This document shows, in pieces, positions 13,812-22,390 of a stretch of DNA of 64,000 bases. The stretch's first letter is position 1, and each line of letters begins with the position of its first letter. Both the position numbers and the translations under genes were made by a program. Source of the DNA: Cereibacter_A sp052244495 (GTDB taxonomy: Bacteria; Pseudomonadota; Alphaproteobacteria; Rhodobacterales; Rhodobacteraceae). The stretch lies in assembly GCA_052244495.1 (NCBI GenBank), contig JBQPXH010000013.1; one strand, written 5' to 3'. The notes below the pieces were generated by a model that was not told the origin of the DNA, made no database searches, and saw only the letters and a program-made list of their open reading frames with translations.

Positions 13812-14345
13812 TCAGAACCAGCGGCCAATGGCGACCACCGAGGTCTTGTTGATGGCCGCGCCAGTGGCGACGGCTGGAGCGCCAGCCCCGCGAAGGACAG
13901 CGCAGGAGAGGGCGGTGGCGTTTGTCGAGACCGTGACCAGCCCCAGGTTGACGCGCTCGATGAGGGAGTAGTCCTCCGGCGTCCTGCTCAGCGCCACGTT
14001 CCCGTAGGGGGTTGTTGCGAATGCGGCCGGGAATGACCAGGAGCCGAAAAAACCATCCGAGGATGCGCGGGCCATACTGGCGATTTCGCCGCGGCAGATC
14101 TGGAGGCCATTGGCGTAGCGCTCGTATTCGCCATTGGCGTTGGAGTTTCTCTCCATGAGCTTACCCGTCGGGACCCCGCCAGACTGGCTGACGGTGCCGA
14201 GGATGTCTGTGGTCAGCAACGCCTTGCCAGCCATGGCCGTGCCGAGGGAGGCCATCCAGGCCAGGAAGGCCGAGCAGTCTGCTTCAAACGTGGCAGGGTT
14301 GGTCAGCGTCGGCGCGCTTGGTGCTGCCGGCAGGGTCAAAGGCAT
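13812..14345 (-). CDS. Putative tail fibre / tip protein
   Basis: A 177-residue protein. The N-terminus (MPLTLPAAPSAPTLTNPATF and a helical ADCSAFLAWMASLGTAM) is a typical attachment segment. The C-terminal half (GEYERYANGLQICRGEIAS, SWSFPAAFATTPYGNVALS, SAVVAIGRWF-like ending) has the composition of short fibre-tip beta domains. ATGA overlap with the upstream gene shows cotranslation. Confidence 0.6.
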   Translation of the reverse strand: MPLTLPAAPSAPTLTNPATFEADCSAFLAWMASLGTAMAGKALLTTDILGTVSQSGGVPTGKLMERNSNANGEYERYANGLQICRGEIASMARASSDGFFGSWSFPAAFATTPYGNVALSRTPEDYSLIERVNLGLVTVSTNATALSCAVLRGAGAPAVATGAAINKTSVVAIGRWF

Positions 14346-15250
14346 CAGGAAAGCTCCTCGGTTTCGAGCGTGGCGATGGACGCGCCGGCTGCTTGCAGGG
14401 GAATGCGGAGGGGCTTGGCGAGGCCATAGACCGCCAGCCCGCGCTGCACGAGGTCAGCGTCCGCGTAGTAGAATGCCGGCTTCGCGCGCTGGTCGCGGAT
14501 CGCCCGGCGGAACCGCTCCTCACCGCCGACCGCAACCGCGACCCGGAAGGTCACGACATCATAGGAGTCCCGCTCGACGATGTAGACCGACCCCCACTCG
14601 TCGCGGTCCCGGACGCTCATGTCCTCGTAGCTGATTTCGGTGTCGACCAGCGTCGTGCCGAACTCGAACATCTTGCCCGGCACGATCTCACCCACCTCGG
14701 CCGTGCCCACGCCCGCGTCGATGGTGATCCGCAGGGTGTAGCCGACGTAGCCCGGGAGATCCTCGAAGACGATCCGCTCGACGTATTCGGGCGAGTAGGT
14801 GAAGTAGGTAAAGAAGCTGACGATGTCGGTCCGGTCCACGAGCTGGCGCGTCTGGTTGTAGATCAGCGTGCCGCCCGCGTCCTCGACGCACACCCACACC
14901 GATCCGGCCGACAGCCCGATGAGCGCCACCGCCGTGCAGATGCTCGGTAGCGTAAGGGCATATTCGATGGTGCCATCCTTGCTCACCTTCTGGCCGGTGC
15001 GGCTGTCGAAGGCGCGCCAGCGGTTCGTGCTGCCCACTCGGATCCACCATGCCGACGCCGTGTCGGTGGCCGGGTTGTGGCCGGTGTTGCCCGCCTGCAC
15101 GCTCTCGTAGATCGCATGCGTGCTGGCCAGAACCGCCCGCGCGCCGAGGGCGTAGGTCGTGCCCGAGGACCACGCCGGATAGTCGGTCTCGGGCACGTTC
15201 GAGGAGGCCATCACCGCATCCGTCACGGTGATGGGCGCGATCATTTTCAT
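14345..15250 (-). CDS. Phage tail protein downstream of tape measure
   Basis: A 301-residue protein with a carbohydrate-binding-like segment near residues 25-60 (YPAWSSGTTYALGARAVLAS, YESVQAGNTGHNP). A beta-rich middle (FTYSPEYVERIVFEDLPGYV) follows. The position directly after the tape measure is that of distal-tail or baseplate-hub proteins in siphophages. The family is not securely identified. Confidence 0.6.
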   Translation of the reverse strand: MKMIAPITVTDAVMASSNVPETDYPAWSSGTTYALGARAVLASTHAIYESVQAGNTGHNPATDTASAWWIRVGSTNRWRAFDSRTGQKVSKDGTIEYALTLPSICTAVALIGLSAGSVWVCVEDAGGTLIYNQTRQLVDRTDIVSFFTYFTYSPEYVERIVFEDLPGYVGYTLRITIDAGVGTAEVGEIVPGKMFEFGTTLVDTEISYEDMSVRDRDEWGSVYIVERDSYDVVTFRVAVAVGGEERFRRAIRDQRAKPAFYYADADLVQRGLAVYGLAKPLRIPLQAAGASIATLETEELS

Positions 15251-15255
15251 GGGGC

Positions 15256-18200
15256 TCAGGTCTCCGAGAGGGTGCGCCGTTCTTCACGGCGGGCGATGGA
15301 CGCGCTCGTGTAGGTGTTCTGCTCGATCCGCAGCGCGAGTTGCGTGTTCTCGCTCCGCATCCGGGCCAGCTCCTCGCGCATCGCCCGCATCTCGGTCACC
15401 ATCTCGCGGGTGTTGAGCAGGTCCCGCGTCTGCGAGGCGCTGTAGATCCGGGACGGGCCTGTCACCTCGAGCTCGGGACCTTGCTCCCCGACGAGCCGCA
15501 TACCGCCGGCATGCAGGCCACCGGCCGCGAACGATGGCACGCCGCCCGCTGCGCGGATCGCCTCGCGGGCGCTCTCCATGATGCGATCAAGACTGGCGCG
15601 CGCTTGCCGAGCCGCCCGGTTCGCGTCCCACAGGCTGTCCTCCAGACCGCCATCGGCCCAGAACTCCGAGCGCCATTCCCCGATGGCGGCGCCGGCGCCA
15701 CTGACGGCTGCGGGGTTGAACCGCAGGTTGCCGTTGGCATCGAACGTGGCCTGCACGCTGTTGCCGGCTGCATCGATCAGTCTTCCGGCCGTCCGGGCGT
15801 CGAATTCGTTGATGGCCGTTGCCGCGGACCGAAGCTGTGCGTCAGCAGCGCGGGCGCGCTCTTCCGCCGCCGCGACCCTGTTCACGGCCGCAGAGATTGC
15901 TGCCTGCCTGCGCTCCTGGTCCCTGGCCCGCGCCGTCTCGGCCCGGACCGCTCGGGCAAGGTCGAGCAGATGCCCGCGCAACGAGGTGATGGGGCCACCG
16001 ATGTCGAGGCCTTCCATCGCGCTTTCGAAGACGCGGCCGAGCCCTTCGGTCAGATCTAGCCCCATACCGCGAAGCGACGTGCGCAGGGTTGTGCTGAGCC
16101 CCGAGATGGGAGCGGCCGTCAGCTCCGCCGCCCGGTCCGCGATGCTTCCGATCCGGCCGGCGAACCGCGCGATGGTGGCGGGATCCAGTTCCACGCCCGA
16201 GGTCAGGTAGTCCCGCAGCTCGCCCAGCACCGCCAGCTGACGCTCGCCCAGCCGGACGATCCGCTCCTCGTAGGACGCCTGGGCGCCAGTCACGTCCGAC
16301 AGTGCCGAGACCTGGGCCAGCACGCGGGCCTGGATCCGGGCGGCGTCTATCGATGTCGCGGCGGTCGCGCGCGCGGCGGCTATGTAGTCGCCGGCGAGCC
16401 CCGCAACCGCGCCGCCAGCATCCTGATTTCCCCGCATGGTGGCCGAGACGGCCGCGCCATATTGACGCCTTGCCTGCGCCAGGGCCGCCGCGGGCGAAAT
16501 CAGGTCGCCGGCCGTGCGGCGGGCGGCGTCCACGAATGAACGCAGGCCGTCGCTGATGGTGCGCCAGACCCTTGCCGACGCAGCAGCGGCCCGGTTGATC
16601 TCGGTCACGCGGCCGATCACGTCGTCCACGATCGACACGACACCATCGACCATGCCGGAGATGGCGGCCGTCATGCCGTCGATCTGGGGCAACACCTGGT
16701 CCATGGCGCCCGACATGCCGATCAGCGCGGCATAGACCTCGCGCCCGCGCTCCGTCGTCAGATCCTGCGCCTCGATCAGGGCGCGGTATTGCGCGCGGGT
16801 GGCCGGCATCAGGATGTTCAGGTCGGCCAGCGCCTCCGTCACCTGCCGGGTGGTCGTGGCGAGCCGCTCCGCGTCGGTGTAGAACGTCTGGTAGTAGGCC
16901 GAGGTCGCCTGCCCCATCGCCTCGAGCCCGCCGAAGGCGTCCGCGATGTCGGAAGCCACGCCGGCCGTGATCATGTCCACAGCCTTGAAGGTGTGGCCGA
17001 GCGTGTCCATGATGGCGTTCACGCCCTGCATCGAGGTCATGAGCCGCTGCAGCGCCGCCGCGAACCCCTCGCCCTCATGGACCAGCGCGGCCAGCGTGGC
17101 ATCGGTGGAGACCAGATCGTTGTTCGCGATGAGGCTGGCCAGATCGGTATTGGCCCGTCGCTGGGCAAACATCTGGGCGATGCGCTCCCCGAAGACGCTG
17201 GTGCCCGTGAACAGCGCCTCGACCGTCCCGTTCGCGATCCGCTCCTCCAGATCCTTGATCGCCTGGTCGTTGACGCCGACGTAGCCGAAGGCCCGCGCGG
17301 CAAAGTCGTCGCCGAGTTCCGTCAGCTTCTCCTGCAGCTTCGCGCCGATCTCTTCGTCCGAGAGGCCCTTGGTCGAGAACTTCACCGAGGCCGCGAAATC
17401 ATCGAAGGCGTTCCGGCCGACGCCGAGGGCATCGGCCGTCTCGAGGATCGCCGTCTGCATTTCGCCGATGGCCTTGAGGATCGGGTTCGCAACCTCGGCG
17501 CTGGCCGTGTCGTAGGTGACGCTCGTGCTCTTCGAGAGGCCCCAGAACTTGGACTTCTCGACCTTCTTGAACGTCTCGACCATGGCGTCGAGCTCTCGGA
17601 CCGTGATCCGCAATCCGGCGTCCAGCAGCTTGGTCTTGGTGCCGAAGAACGAGAAGGCGGCCGCCACGGCGGCAATCGGGCCGAGGATGGCGCCGGCGGC
17701 CTGCGCAAAGCCAGCGAGGCCGCTGGTGGCGAAGCTCAGGGAGCTGCCGATATAGGCGAGGCCGCCGGACAGGCCGCCCGTCGCGAAGTTCGAGAGCGCG
17801 CCCCAGGCGCCGGTGCCGAAGGCGGACAGCGCGCCGCCGATCCGCCCGAAGCTGCCGCCGAGGCCGAGCAGGTTGCCGATCCCGCCCACCATGCCGCCAG
17901 CGCCGCCGGTCACGGCCGCACCGGCTGCGCCAGCCACGCTTCCGGATGCCCCGAGGCCGAGGCCGAGCACAATCCGGTTGCGCGCCGCGGTCGCGATCAT
18001 CTCGGCCAGCATGCTCTTGAAGCTTCCGAGAACGCTGCTGACGAACCCCTTGAAGTCCTTGAACCCGCCGGTAACGAAATCGCCCCAGGCCGTCGCCACG
18101 TCATTGATGAGCGGAATGCCGTCGCCGAGTTCCTTGTTCAGCTCGCCAATGGCGCGCTGGTACTCGTCACTGTTCAACAGCCCTTTCTTCAGAAGCTCGC

Positions 18201-19707
18201 CGAGCTTTCCGATCTCCTCGCGGTATTTCTCGACCGGCGTCTTCAGCCGCTCCTTCCACTCCTTAGCGGCGTTGACCAGCTCGGAAAGCTTTTTCCTGGC
18301 GCCACCCGCACTGTCCCCAAGGTCGGACACGCCCTCGCCAAGGCCGGCCACGGACGGCGCTGCCCCATCGGCCGCATCCTCGACGTTCACGAGGGCATCG
18401 GCTGCAGCCTGCGCAGCGGCTGCGGCAGCATCCGCCGCGTCAGCCGCGTTTTCCAGGTCCATCGTGATGGTGTTCCTGCTAGCCCCGCGGGGCGGCCACA
18501 GCACCCCACTGAACATATCGGTCTGGAAGAGTTTGTTCAGTTCTTCAGCGATCGACCACGTCATTTCCGCGAACGAGCCTAGAACAGTGTTGATTGCCCT
18601 CAGGAACGCCGCCTCGAACTTGTAGGCCGCTGCTACGGCGATATTGCCCATCCACTGGAAGGCACGGCCAACGCTGCCCGTTGCCTCAACCGCTCGCGTC
18701 ATCTGATAGACCAGCTCGCCCACGGCCACGACGGCAATGCCGAGCCCTGTCCTGATGAGCGCGGCCCGCGTCGCAACCAGCGCGGAAACAAAACCCCACG
18801 TCGCCGTCGCGGCTGCGTAGATCGCGCCGCGGAAGGCGATAGCGCCAGCCACTGCGGCGGTGCCCAGGTAGCTCGCGATCCGCCCTGTCTGATCGGCGAG
18901 CGCGCCGATCACAGAGCCAAGCCCATCAAGCACTGTCCGCAGGGCGCCGCCTTCGCGCATGGAGTTGGTGAAGGCGACCGCCATCGCCTCGACCGCCGGG
19001 GCAAGCTCTGCAGCCATCCGGTCACGCGCACCCTGAATGGCGGTCGACATCTGCCCAAGCGCCAGATGCGCGTCACGCAGGGCAGCGACCGCATCGTCGC
19101 TCAGGATGACCCCGAGGCCTGCGGCCGCCGCGCCGAGCCGCTCCATCTCGGCGCCGTTGTTCCGCAGGAGCGGCAGGAGCAGGGTCGCATCGTTCGCGAT
19201 GGCCTCCATGTAGAAGGTCATCTGTGCCTGCGAGACGCCCGCCCTCTCTAGGCTGGAGACATAGAGCTGCAGCGCCTGCGGGCCGGAGAGCTTGCGGAAC
19301 TGGTCTGCAGTCACACCGACGCGAGGCGCGATCTTCTCGAAGAAGTCCTTCATCTCGCCGCCGCCGGTCGAGAGGAAGTCACCGACCTTGTCGTTCACAT
19401 CCTTCAGGATGTCGGCCAGCTTCTCCTGCTCGATGCCCACGGTCTTCGACGCCGCAGACCAGCGTTGCAACGTCTGGGGCGTGGTGTTGGCGACCTGCGA
19501 AAGCCGGCTGACCTCGTTCGCCGCGCGCGCAGTCGGCGCGACAATAGCCGCCATGGCGGCCCCGACCGTAGCGCCGATGGCCGACAGCGCGCCGAACGCC
19601 TTCGCCGCATCGCCGAGGGACGACTGCGCCTTCTTCAGGCCGGCTTGAAATTGGGCAGAGTCCAAGCCCAAGTTGACGCGCAAGGCGCCGATCACGGATG
19701 CCGACAT
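15256..19707 (-). CDS. Tail length tape measure protein
   Basis: A 1483-residue protein, the largest of the phage. It starts MSASVIGALRVNLGLDSAQF and continues QAGLKKAQSSLGDAAKAFG, the standard tape measure N-terminus. It contains long helical/coiled regions, Ala-Gly-rich hydrophobic stretches around residues 600-720 (membrane-interacting type) and a C-terminus ending in a helical MVTEMRAMREELARMRSENT segment. Such length implies a long non-contractile tail; at about 0.15 nm per residue this would be near 220 nm, a family-based estimate. Confidence 0.93.
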   Translation of the reverse strand: MSASVIGALRVNLGLDSAQFQAGLKKAQSSLGDAAKAFGALSAIGATVGAAMAAIVAPTARAANEVSRLSQVANTTPQTLQRWSAASKTVGIEQEKLADILKDVNDKVGDFLSTGGGEMKDFFEKIAPRVGVTADQFRKLSGPQALQLYVSSLERAGVSQAQMTFYMEAIANDATLLLPLLRNNGAEMERLGAAAAGLGVILSDDAVAALRDAHLALGQMSTAIQGARDRMAAELAPAVEAMAVAFTNSMREGGALRTVLDGLGSVIGALADQTGRIASYLGTAAVAGAIAFRGAIYAAATATWGFVSALVATRAALIRTGLGIAVVAVGELVYQMTRAVEATGSVGRAFQWMGNIAVAAAYKFEAAFLRAINTVLGSFAEMTWSIAEELNKLFQTDMFSGVLWPPRGASRNTITMDLENAADAADAAAAAAQAAADALVNVEDAADGAAPSVAGLGEGVSDLGDSAGGARKKLSELVNAAKEWKERLKTPVEKYREEIGKLGELLKKGLLNSDEYQRAIGELNKELGDGIPLINDVATAWGDFVTGGFKDFKGFVSSVLGSFKSMLAEMIATAARNRIVLGLGLGASGSVAGAAGAAVTGGAGGMVGGIGNLLGLGGSFGRIGGALSAFGTGAWGALSNFATGGLSGGLAYIGSSLSFATSGLAGFAQAAGAILGPIAAVAAAFSFFGTKTKLLDAGLRITVRELDAMVETFKKVEKSKFWGLSKSTSVTYDTASAEVANPILKAIGEMQTAILETADALGVGRNAFDDFAASVKFSTKGLSDEEIGAKLQEKLTELGDDFAARAFGYVGVNDQAIKDLEERIANGTVEALFTGTSVFGERIAQMFAQRRANTDLASLIANNDLVSTDATLAALVHEGEGFAAALQRLMTSMQGVNAIMDTLGHTFKAVDMITAGVASDIADAFGGLEAMGQATSAYYQTFYTDAERLATTTRQVTEALADLNILMPATRAQYRALIEAQDLTTERGREVYAALIGMSGAMDQVLPQIDGMTAAISGMVDGVVSIVDDVIGRVTEINRAAAASARVWRTISDGLRSFVDAARRTAGDLISPAAALAQARRQYGAAVSATMRGNQDAGGAVAGLAGDYIAAARATAATSIDAARIQARVLAQVSALSDVTGAQASYEERIVRLGERQLAVLGELRDYLTSGVELDPATIARFAGRIGSIADRAAELTAAPISGLSTTLRTSLRGMGLDLTEGLGRVFESAMEGLDIGGPITSLRGHLLDLARAVRAETARARDQERRQAAISAAVNRVAAAEERARAADAQLRSAATAINEFDARTAGRLIDAAGNSVQATFDANGNLRFNPAAVSGAGAAIGEWRSEFWADGGLEDSLWDANRAARQARASLDRIMESAREAIRAAGGVPSFAAGGLHAGGMRLVGEQGPELEVTGPSRIYSASQTRDLLNTREMVTEMRAMREELARMRSENTQLALRIEQNTYTSASIARREERRTLSET

Positions 19708-19733
19708 TCGGGCTGTCCTTCACGAAAAGGAGA

Positions 19734-19753
19734 AGGCCGCCCTAAGGCGGCCT
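19734..19753 (-). terminator. Hairpin between TolA-like gene and tape measure
   Basis: AGGCCGCC and GGCGGCCT form an 8-bp stem with a 4-nt loop just after the TolA-like stop. On the minus strand it is followed by TCTCCTTTTC. It is a plausible intrinsic terminator for the TolA-like gene alone. Confidence 0.6.
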
Positions 19754-19755
19754 GT

Positions 19756-20115
19756 TCAGATTTCGATTGAGGGTGATGGGTCAGGCGGCGGCAAGACCCT
19801 GACGCCATCGGTTGAGATTTTCAGCCAGATCGTGCTGCCCGGCTTCCCGGTCGGCTTGCATCGGGTGATCGCGCGGCTGGCAACACCGAACGCCTCTCGC
19901 GCCCCGGCAGGCGTGCTTCCGGTGTACCCTTGCAATCTGATCGCTGCAGGGTCCGGCCGGCCGGTGTGGTCGAACGTGACGCTGACCGTCACGACCGCCC
20001 GGAGCCCGTCGGATGATAGCGTCCCGACGTTCCAGCACTGTACGAACTGACCAATGAAGTCGGCCCTTGCCGGGCCAGCGATGATCGCCGCGGCAAGGGC
20101 GACGACGGGAAGCAT
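19756..20115 (-). CDS. Secreted protein resembling the TolA C-terminal domain (moron)
   Basis: A 119-residue protein from the ATG at 20115, preceded by GGAGAG, with a clear signal peptide (MLPVVALAAAIIAGPARA). The mature part starts near DFIGQFVQCWNVGTLSSDGL and continues AVVTVSVTFDHTGRPDPAAI, EAFGVASRAITRC and a terminal IWLKISTDGVRV. This CWN-GxLSS ... AxRAIxRC pattern is that of the periplasmic C-terminal domain of alphaproteobacterial TolA, without the membrane anchor and long helix. It has its own probable promoter and terminator inside the tail operon. It may compete with host TolA and exclude phages or bacteriocins; that is inference. Confidence 0.68.
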   Translation of the reverse strand: MLPVVALAAAIIAGPARADFIGQFVQCWNVGTLSSDGLRAVVTVSVTFDHTGRPDPAAIRLQGYTGSTPAGAREAFGVASRAITRCKPTGKPGSTIWLKISTDGVRVLPPPDPSPSIEI

Positions 20116-20149
20116 GTGATACAAGGCACTCTCCACAGGTTGTCGCAGC

Positions 20150-20178
20150 CATATTGGCCGGGCCGCCCTGGTGGTCAA
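20150..20178 (-). promoter_or_regulatory. Possible promoter of the TolA-like gene
   Basis: On the minus strand TTGACC, a 17-nt spacer and AATATG lie 35-63 nt upstream of the TolA-like start, overlapping the end of the tail chaperone frame. The -35 is good and the -10 weak. A private promoter would allow expression in the lysogen. Confidence 0.4.
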
Positions 20179-20881
20179 CCGCGCCCCCTCAGCGCCATCC
20201 CGATGAGAACCCCCCGCACCCGCTCGTGATCGGCATCCCATCCGCCTTCCGCCTTCTGCGGCGGCGGCGCGTCCACCTCTGCCGGCGGCTTGTATTCCGG
20301 GATCTTGTCCGGCTGGTGGAAGGCGAAGGCCACGAGGGTCGCAAGCTCGTGCTGGAGCACGCGCCTGTCCTCGATCTCGCGCCTGCGCCGCTTGTAGTCG
20401 CCGTCGAGGATCGACATCACCTCGCGCGGCGTGAGCCGCCAGAACAGCTCATACTCCTGCCCGGCAGCATGCCACCGGGCAAGGAGTTCATCGATCAGGC
20501 CGCGGCCGGCTTCGCCTTCAGCTTGGCCGGCGCCGGGGCGTTTCCCCCGACGTCCTCAGCCTCGGCCTCGGCCTTGGCTGCCTCCGGGAAGGCGGCACGG
20601 ATCGCCTCTCCCAGAAGCCGCGATGCCTCGGCCAGCCCGATCTCGTCGATCAGATCGCCCGCCGCATCCTCGCTCAGACCCTCGTGGCCCATTCCGGCCC
20701 AGATCAGGCGCCGGAGCCGCACCATGTCGCCATGCGATGCCTCGCCCTGCATCGCCACGATGGCGTCCACAAGGGTTTCCCCGGCCCGCTCCTGATAGCG
20801 GACCTGGGCATTGGTGGTGAGCCGGATGTATCGCTCGCGCCCTTCCGCCTCGAAGGAAACCGCACCACGCATCACGTTCAC
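20175..20881 (-). CDS. Tail assembly chaperone GT fusion made by -1 frameshift
   Basis: The frame downstream of the G-like gene (helical LIDELLARWHAAGQEYELFW, LTPREVMSILDGDYKRRRRE and onward) has no ribosome-binding site and no good start. It is open in the -1 frame back to a slippery GGGAAAC at 20540-20546. Slipping there joins residues 1-114 of G to this frame, giving 235 residues. This is the lambda G/GT arrangement, in which the T extension binds tail tube protein. The slip itself is inferred from sequence. Confidence 0.7.
20495..20881 (-). CDS. Tail assembly chaperone (G-like)
   Basis: A 128-residue protein starting at GTG (VNVMRGAVSFEAEGRERYIR), whose start overlaps the tail tube stop (GTGA); an ATG three codons later is an alternative. 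It is similar to the small proteins between tail tube and tape measure in siphophages and in Rhodobacter gene transfer agent-type clusters (TTNAQVRYQERAGETLVDAI). The C-terminus is Ala/Pro-rich and is where the frameshift occurs. Confidence 0.75.
   Translation of the reverse strand: MNVMRGAVSFEAEGRERYIRLTTNAQVRYQERAGETLVDAIVAMQGEASHGDMVRLRRLIWAGMGHEGLSEDAAGDLIDEIGLAEASRLLGEAIRAAFPEAAKAEAEAEDVGGNAPAPAKLKAKPAAA
20540..20546 (-). other. Slippery heptamer GGGAAAC
   Basis: On the minus strand the zero-frame codons are GGA AAC preceded by G, so the heptamer is in the X-XXY-YYZ phase required for -1 slippage. Lambda uses GGGAAAG at the same point. It is followed by GC-rich sequence. The shifted frame stays open to 20175. 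Confidence 0.72.
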
Positions 20882-21318
20882 GCCGCGGTCCCCGCCGTCC
20901 AGGTCGGGGCGCCCGTGCCACGGATGTTGAGGTTGATGCTGACCGGGGCACCGAGGTCACCGGCCTCGAGCTGCGGGACCGGGAAGCCGCGGAACTCGAA
21001 CACGTCGCCCGCGCTCTGGTCCGGGGCCGGCTTCATGGTCACGCGGTAGTAGATCGGGTTCGCGGCCTCCTGGTCGGCGATCATCGCCGCGTAGCCGGCC
21101 GAGGTGTAGCCCATCGGGATGGTGATCTGGCCAATGTCCTTCAGGCCCTTGATGTACTCGCGATAGCCGCCCTCGCTGTCGAGCGAGGTCACATCCTGAT
21201 AGTCCTGCTCGACCACCGGCACGGCGATGCCCTTGGCTTCCGGGATCGAGGTCCAGGTGGTGCCGTCGGTGGAGCGCTCCACCTCGGCCCCGTAGGCGAT
21301 GATCTGTTTCGAGGCCAT
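20878..21318 (-). CDS. Major tail tube protein
   Basis: A 146-residue protein with the gpV/TP901-1-type tail tube pattern: YGAEVERSTDGTTWTSIPEA, VPVVEQDYQDVTSLDSEGGY, IKGLKDIGQITIPMGYTSAG and a C-terminal INLNIRGTGAPTW. It lies between the head-tail completion genes and the tail chaperone, the standard siphophage order. Confidence 0.85.
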   Translation of the reverse strand: MASKQIIAYGAEVERSTDGTTWTSIPEAKGIAVPVVEQDYQDVTSLDSEGGYREYIKGLKDIGQITIPMGYTSAGYAAMIADQEAANPIYYRVTMKPAPDQSAGDVFEFRGFPVPQLEAGDLGAPVSINLNIRGTGAPTWTAGTAA

Positions 21319-21327
21319 CTGGCCCTC

Positions 21328-21708
21328 CTATGCTGAGTAGATGGTGAGGAAGTCGAGCGAGACCCGGTAGGGCCGCGCCGTGTCGTCGCCCGGCTCGCGC
21401 TGGTCGCGCGTGCCGTCGAGGAAGACACCCTGGAACCCGCCGCCGCTGTGGCCGTGGAGCACGGCGCGCACGGCGCGGGAAAGCTGTTTTGCTGCCATGT
21501 ATGTCTTGGCATAGCAGTCGATCTGGACGCGGGCCTGCTGCATCCCGTCCGGCCCGCTGATAGTCAGCCCCTCGCGGTCGCTGATGGTGTTCAGCACCAC
21601 ATAAGGGAAGCCAGCACCCTGAGAATGCGAGCCGAAGTTGACGCGCGTGCCGGCAAGCGCCGTCACCCCGCTGGATGCCAGCAGGAGCGCGCGGAGTGCT
21701 TCTTCCAT
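21328..21708 (-). CDS. DUF3168 tail completion protein
   Basis: A 126-residue protein, MEEALRALLLASSGVTALAG, with FPYVVLNTISDREGLTISGP, RVQIDCYAKTYMAAKQLSRA and a terminal YRVSLDFLTIYSA. This is the DUF3168 pattern (SPP1 gp17-like tail completion proteins). It is placed between the HK97 gp10-like gene and the tail tube gene. Confidence 0.85.
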   Translation of the reverse strand: MEEALRALLLASSGVTALAGTRVNFGSHSQGAGFPYVVLNTISDREGLTISGPDGMQQARVQIDCYAKTYMAAKQLSRAVRAVLHGHSGGGFQGVFLDGTRDQREPGDDTARPYRVSLDFLTIYSA

Positions 21709-21711
21709 GGG

Positions 21712-22272
21712 TCAGCCTCCAGCGGCCTTTGCTGCGGCCCGGGCCGCGCGCTTCCGGGCGCGGACGACGGCCTTCTGTATCTCGGTCCACATCTCGGCCT
21801 TGATGCGCTCCAGGAGCGCCTCGCGGTCCTGATCCCACGCGGGCCGCATGTATGGCTGCGGGTCCATCTTGAAACTTCCGAACTCGTTCACGATGGCCTT
21901 GATTGCCTCGCGCTTCGTCGCAGGCTGCGTCGGCCCCATGTAAAGCTCGACTGCGCTGAGGTTGCCAGAAGCGGTCGCTGACCGCCGCGCATCGCGCAGG
22001 GCGGCGCGCGCTTCACCAACTGAGCCGCCGGCGCGCATCACGGCACCGAACTCGCGCTTGCCGATGTCAGCGCCGCCGTCCACCGCTTTCGCGCCAACCG
22101 AGATGCTGTCGCGCAGGTCGCCCTCATCGACGGGCGCCTTGCTGCGCGCGATCTCGGCCATGGGCTTCATAGCCGAGATGCCGGCCCGCCGAAGCGCCGC
22201 CTTGCCTGCCGCCTTGCTCAGCTTCTGAAGCTGCGCCTCGAGCTCCTTCAGTCCCTCGACGCGGACCCGCAT
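21712..22272 (-). CDS. HK97 gp10-like head-tail joining protein
   Basis: A 186-residue protein from the ATG at 22272, MRVRVEGLKELEAQLQKLSK, with AGISAMKPMAEIARSKAPVD, GDLRDSISVG and QPYMRPAWDQDREALLERI. These are the hallmarks of the HK97 gp10 family. The start is set one base after the stop of a 38-residue upstream gene. In-frame ATGs at 22308 and 22332 would overlap that gene. Confidence 0.82.
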   Translation of the reverse strand: MRVRVEGLKELEAQLQKLSKAAGKAALRRAGISAMKPMAEIARSKAPVDEGDLRDSISVGAKAVDGGADIGKREFGAVMRAGGSVGEARAALRDARRSATASGNLSAVELYMGPTQPATKREAIKAIVNEFGSFKMDPQPYMRPAWDQDREALLERIKAEMWTEIQKAVVRARKRAARAAAKAAGG

Positions 22273-22273
22273 C

Positions 22274-22390
22274 TCAGCGCCACCGGATGACGGGCCACCA
22301 GACGACATAGCCACGCTGGTGCGTGAAGGCAAAGGCCAAGCCGCGCGGCACTCTGCAAATGCGCCAGTGGCGCGGGTGCATGATGTTCAT
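22274..22390 (-). CDS. 38-residue phage protein between head closure and gp10-like genes
   Basis: The frame begins MNIMHPRHWRICRVPRGLAF and ends VVWWPVIRWR. Its ATG overlaps the head closure stop (ATGA) and its TGA is one base before the gp10-like ATG, so it fits the gap exactly. It is unusually basic and Trp-rich. It is below the size automatic gene callers usually accept. Function unknown; the perfect coupling on both sides is the evidence that it is translated. Confidence 0.6.
   Translation of the reverse strand: MNIMHPRHWRICRVPRGLAFAFTHQRGYVVWWPVIRWR

Noticed and set aside
16789..18582. 597-residue plus-strand open frame opposite the tape measure
   Set aside because: Antisense shadow, rich in Arg/Gly/Glu with no domain; the tape measure frame is continuous and typical.
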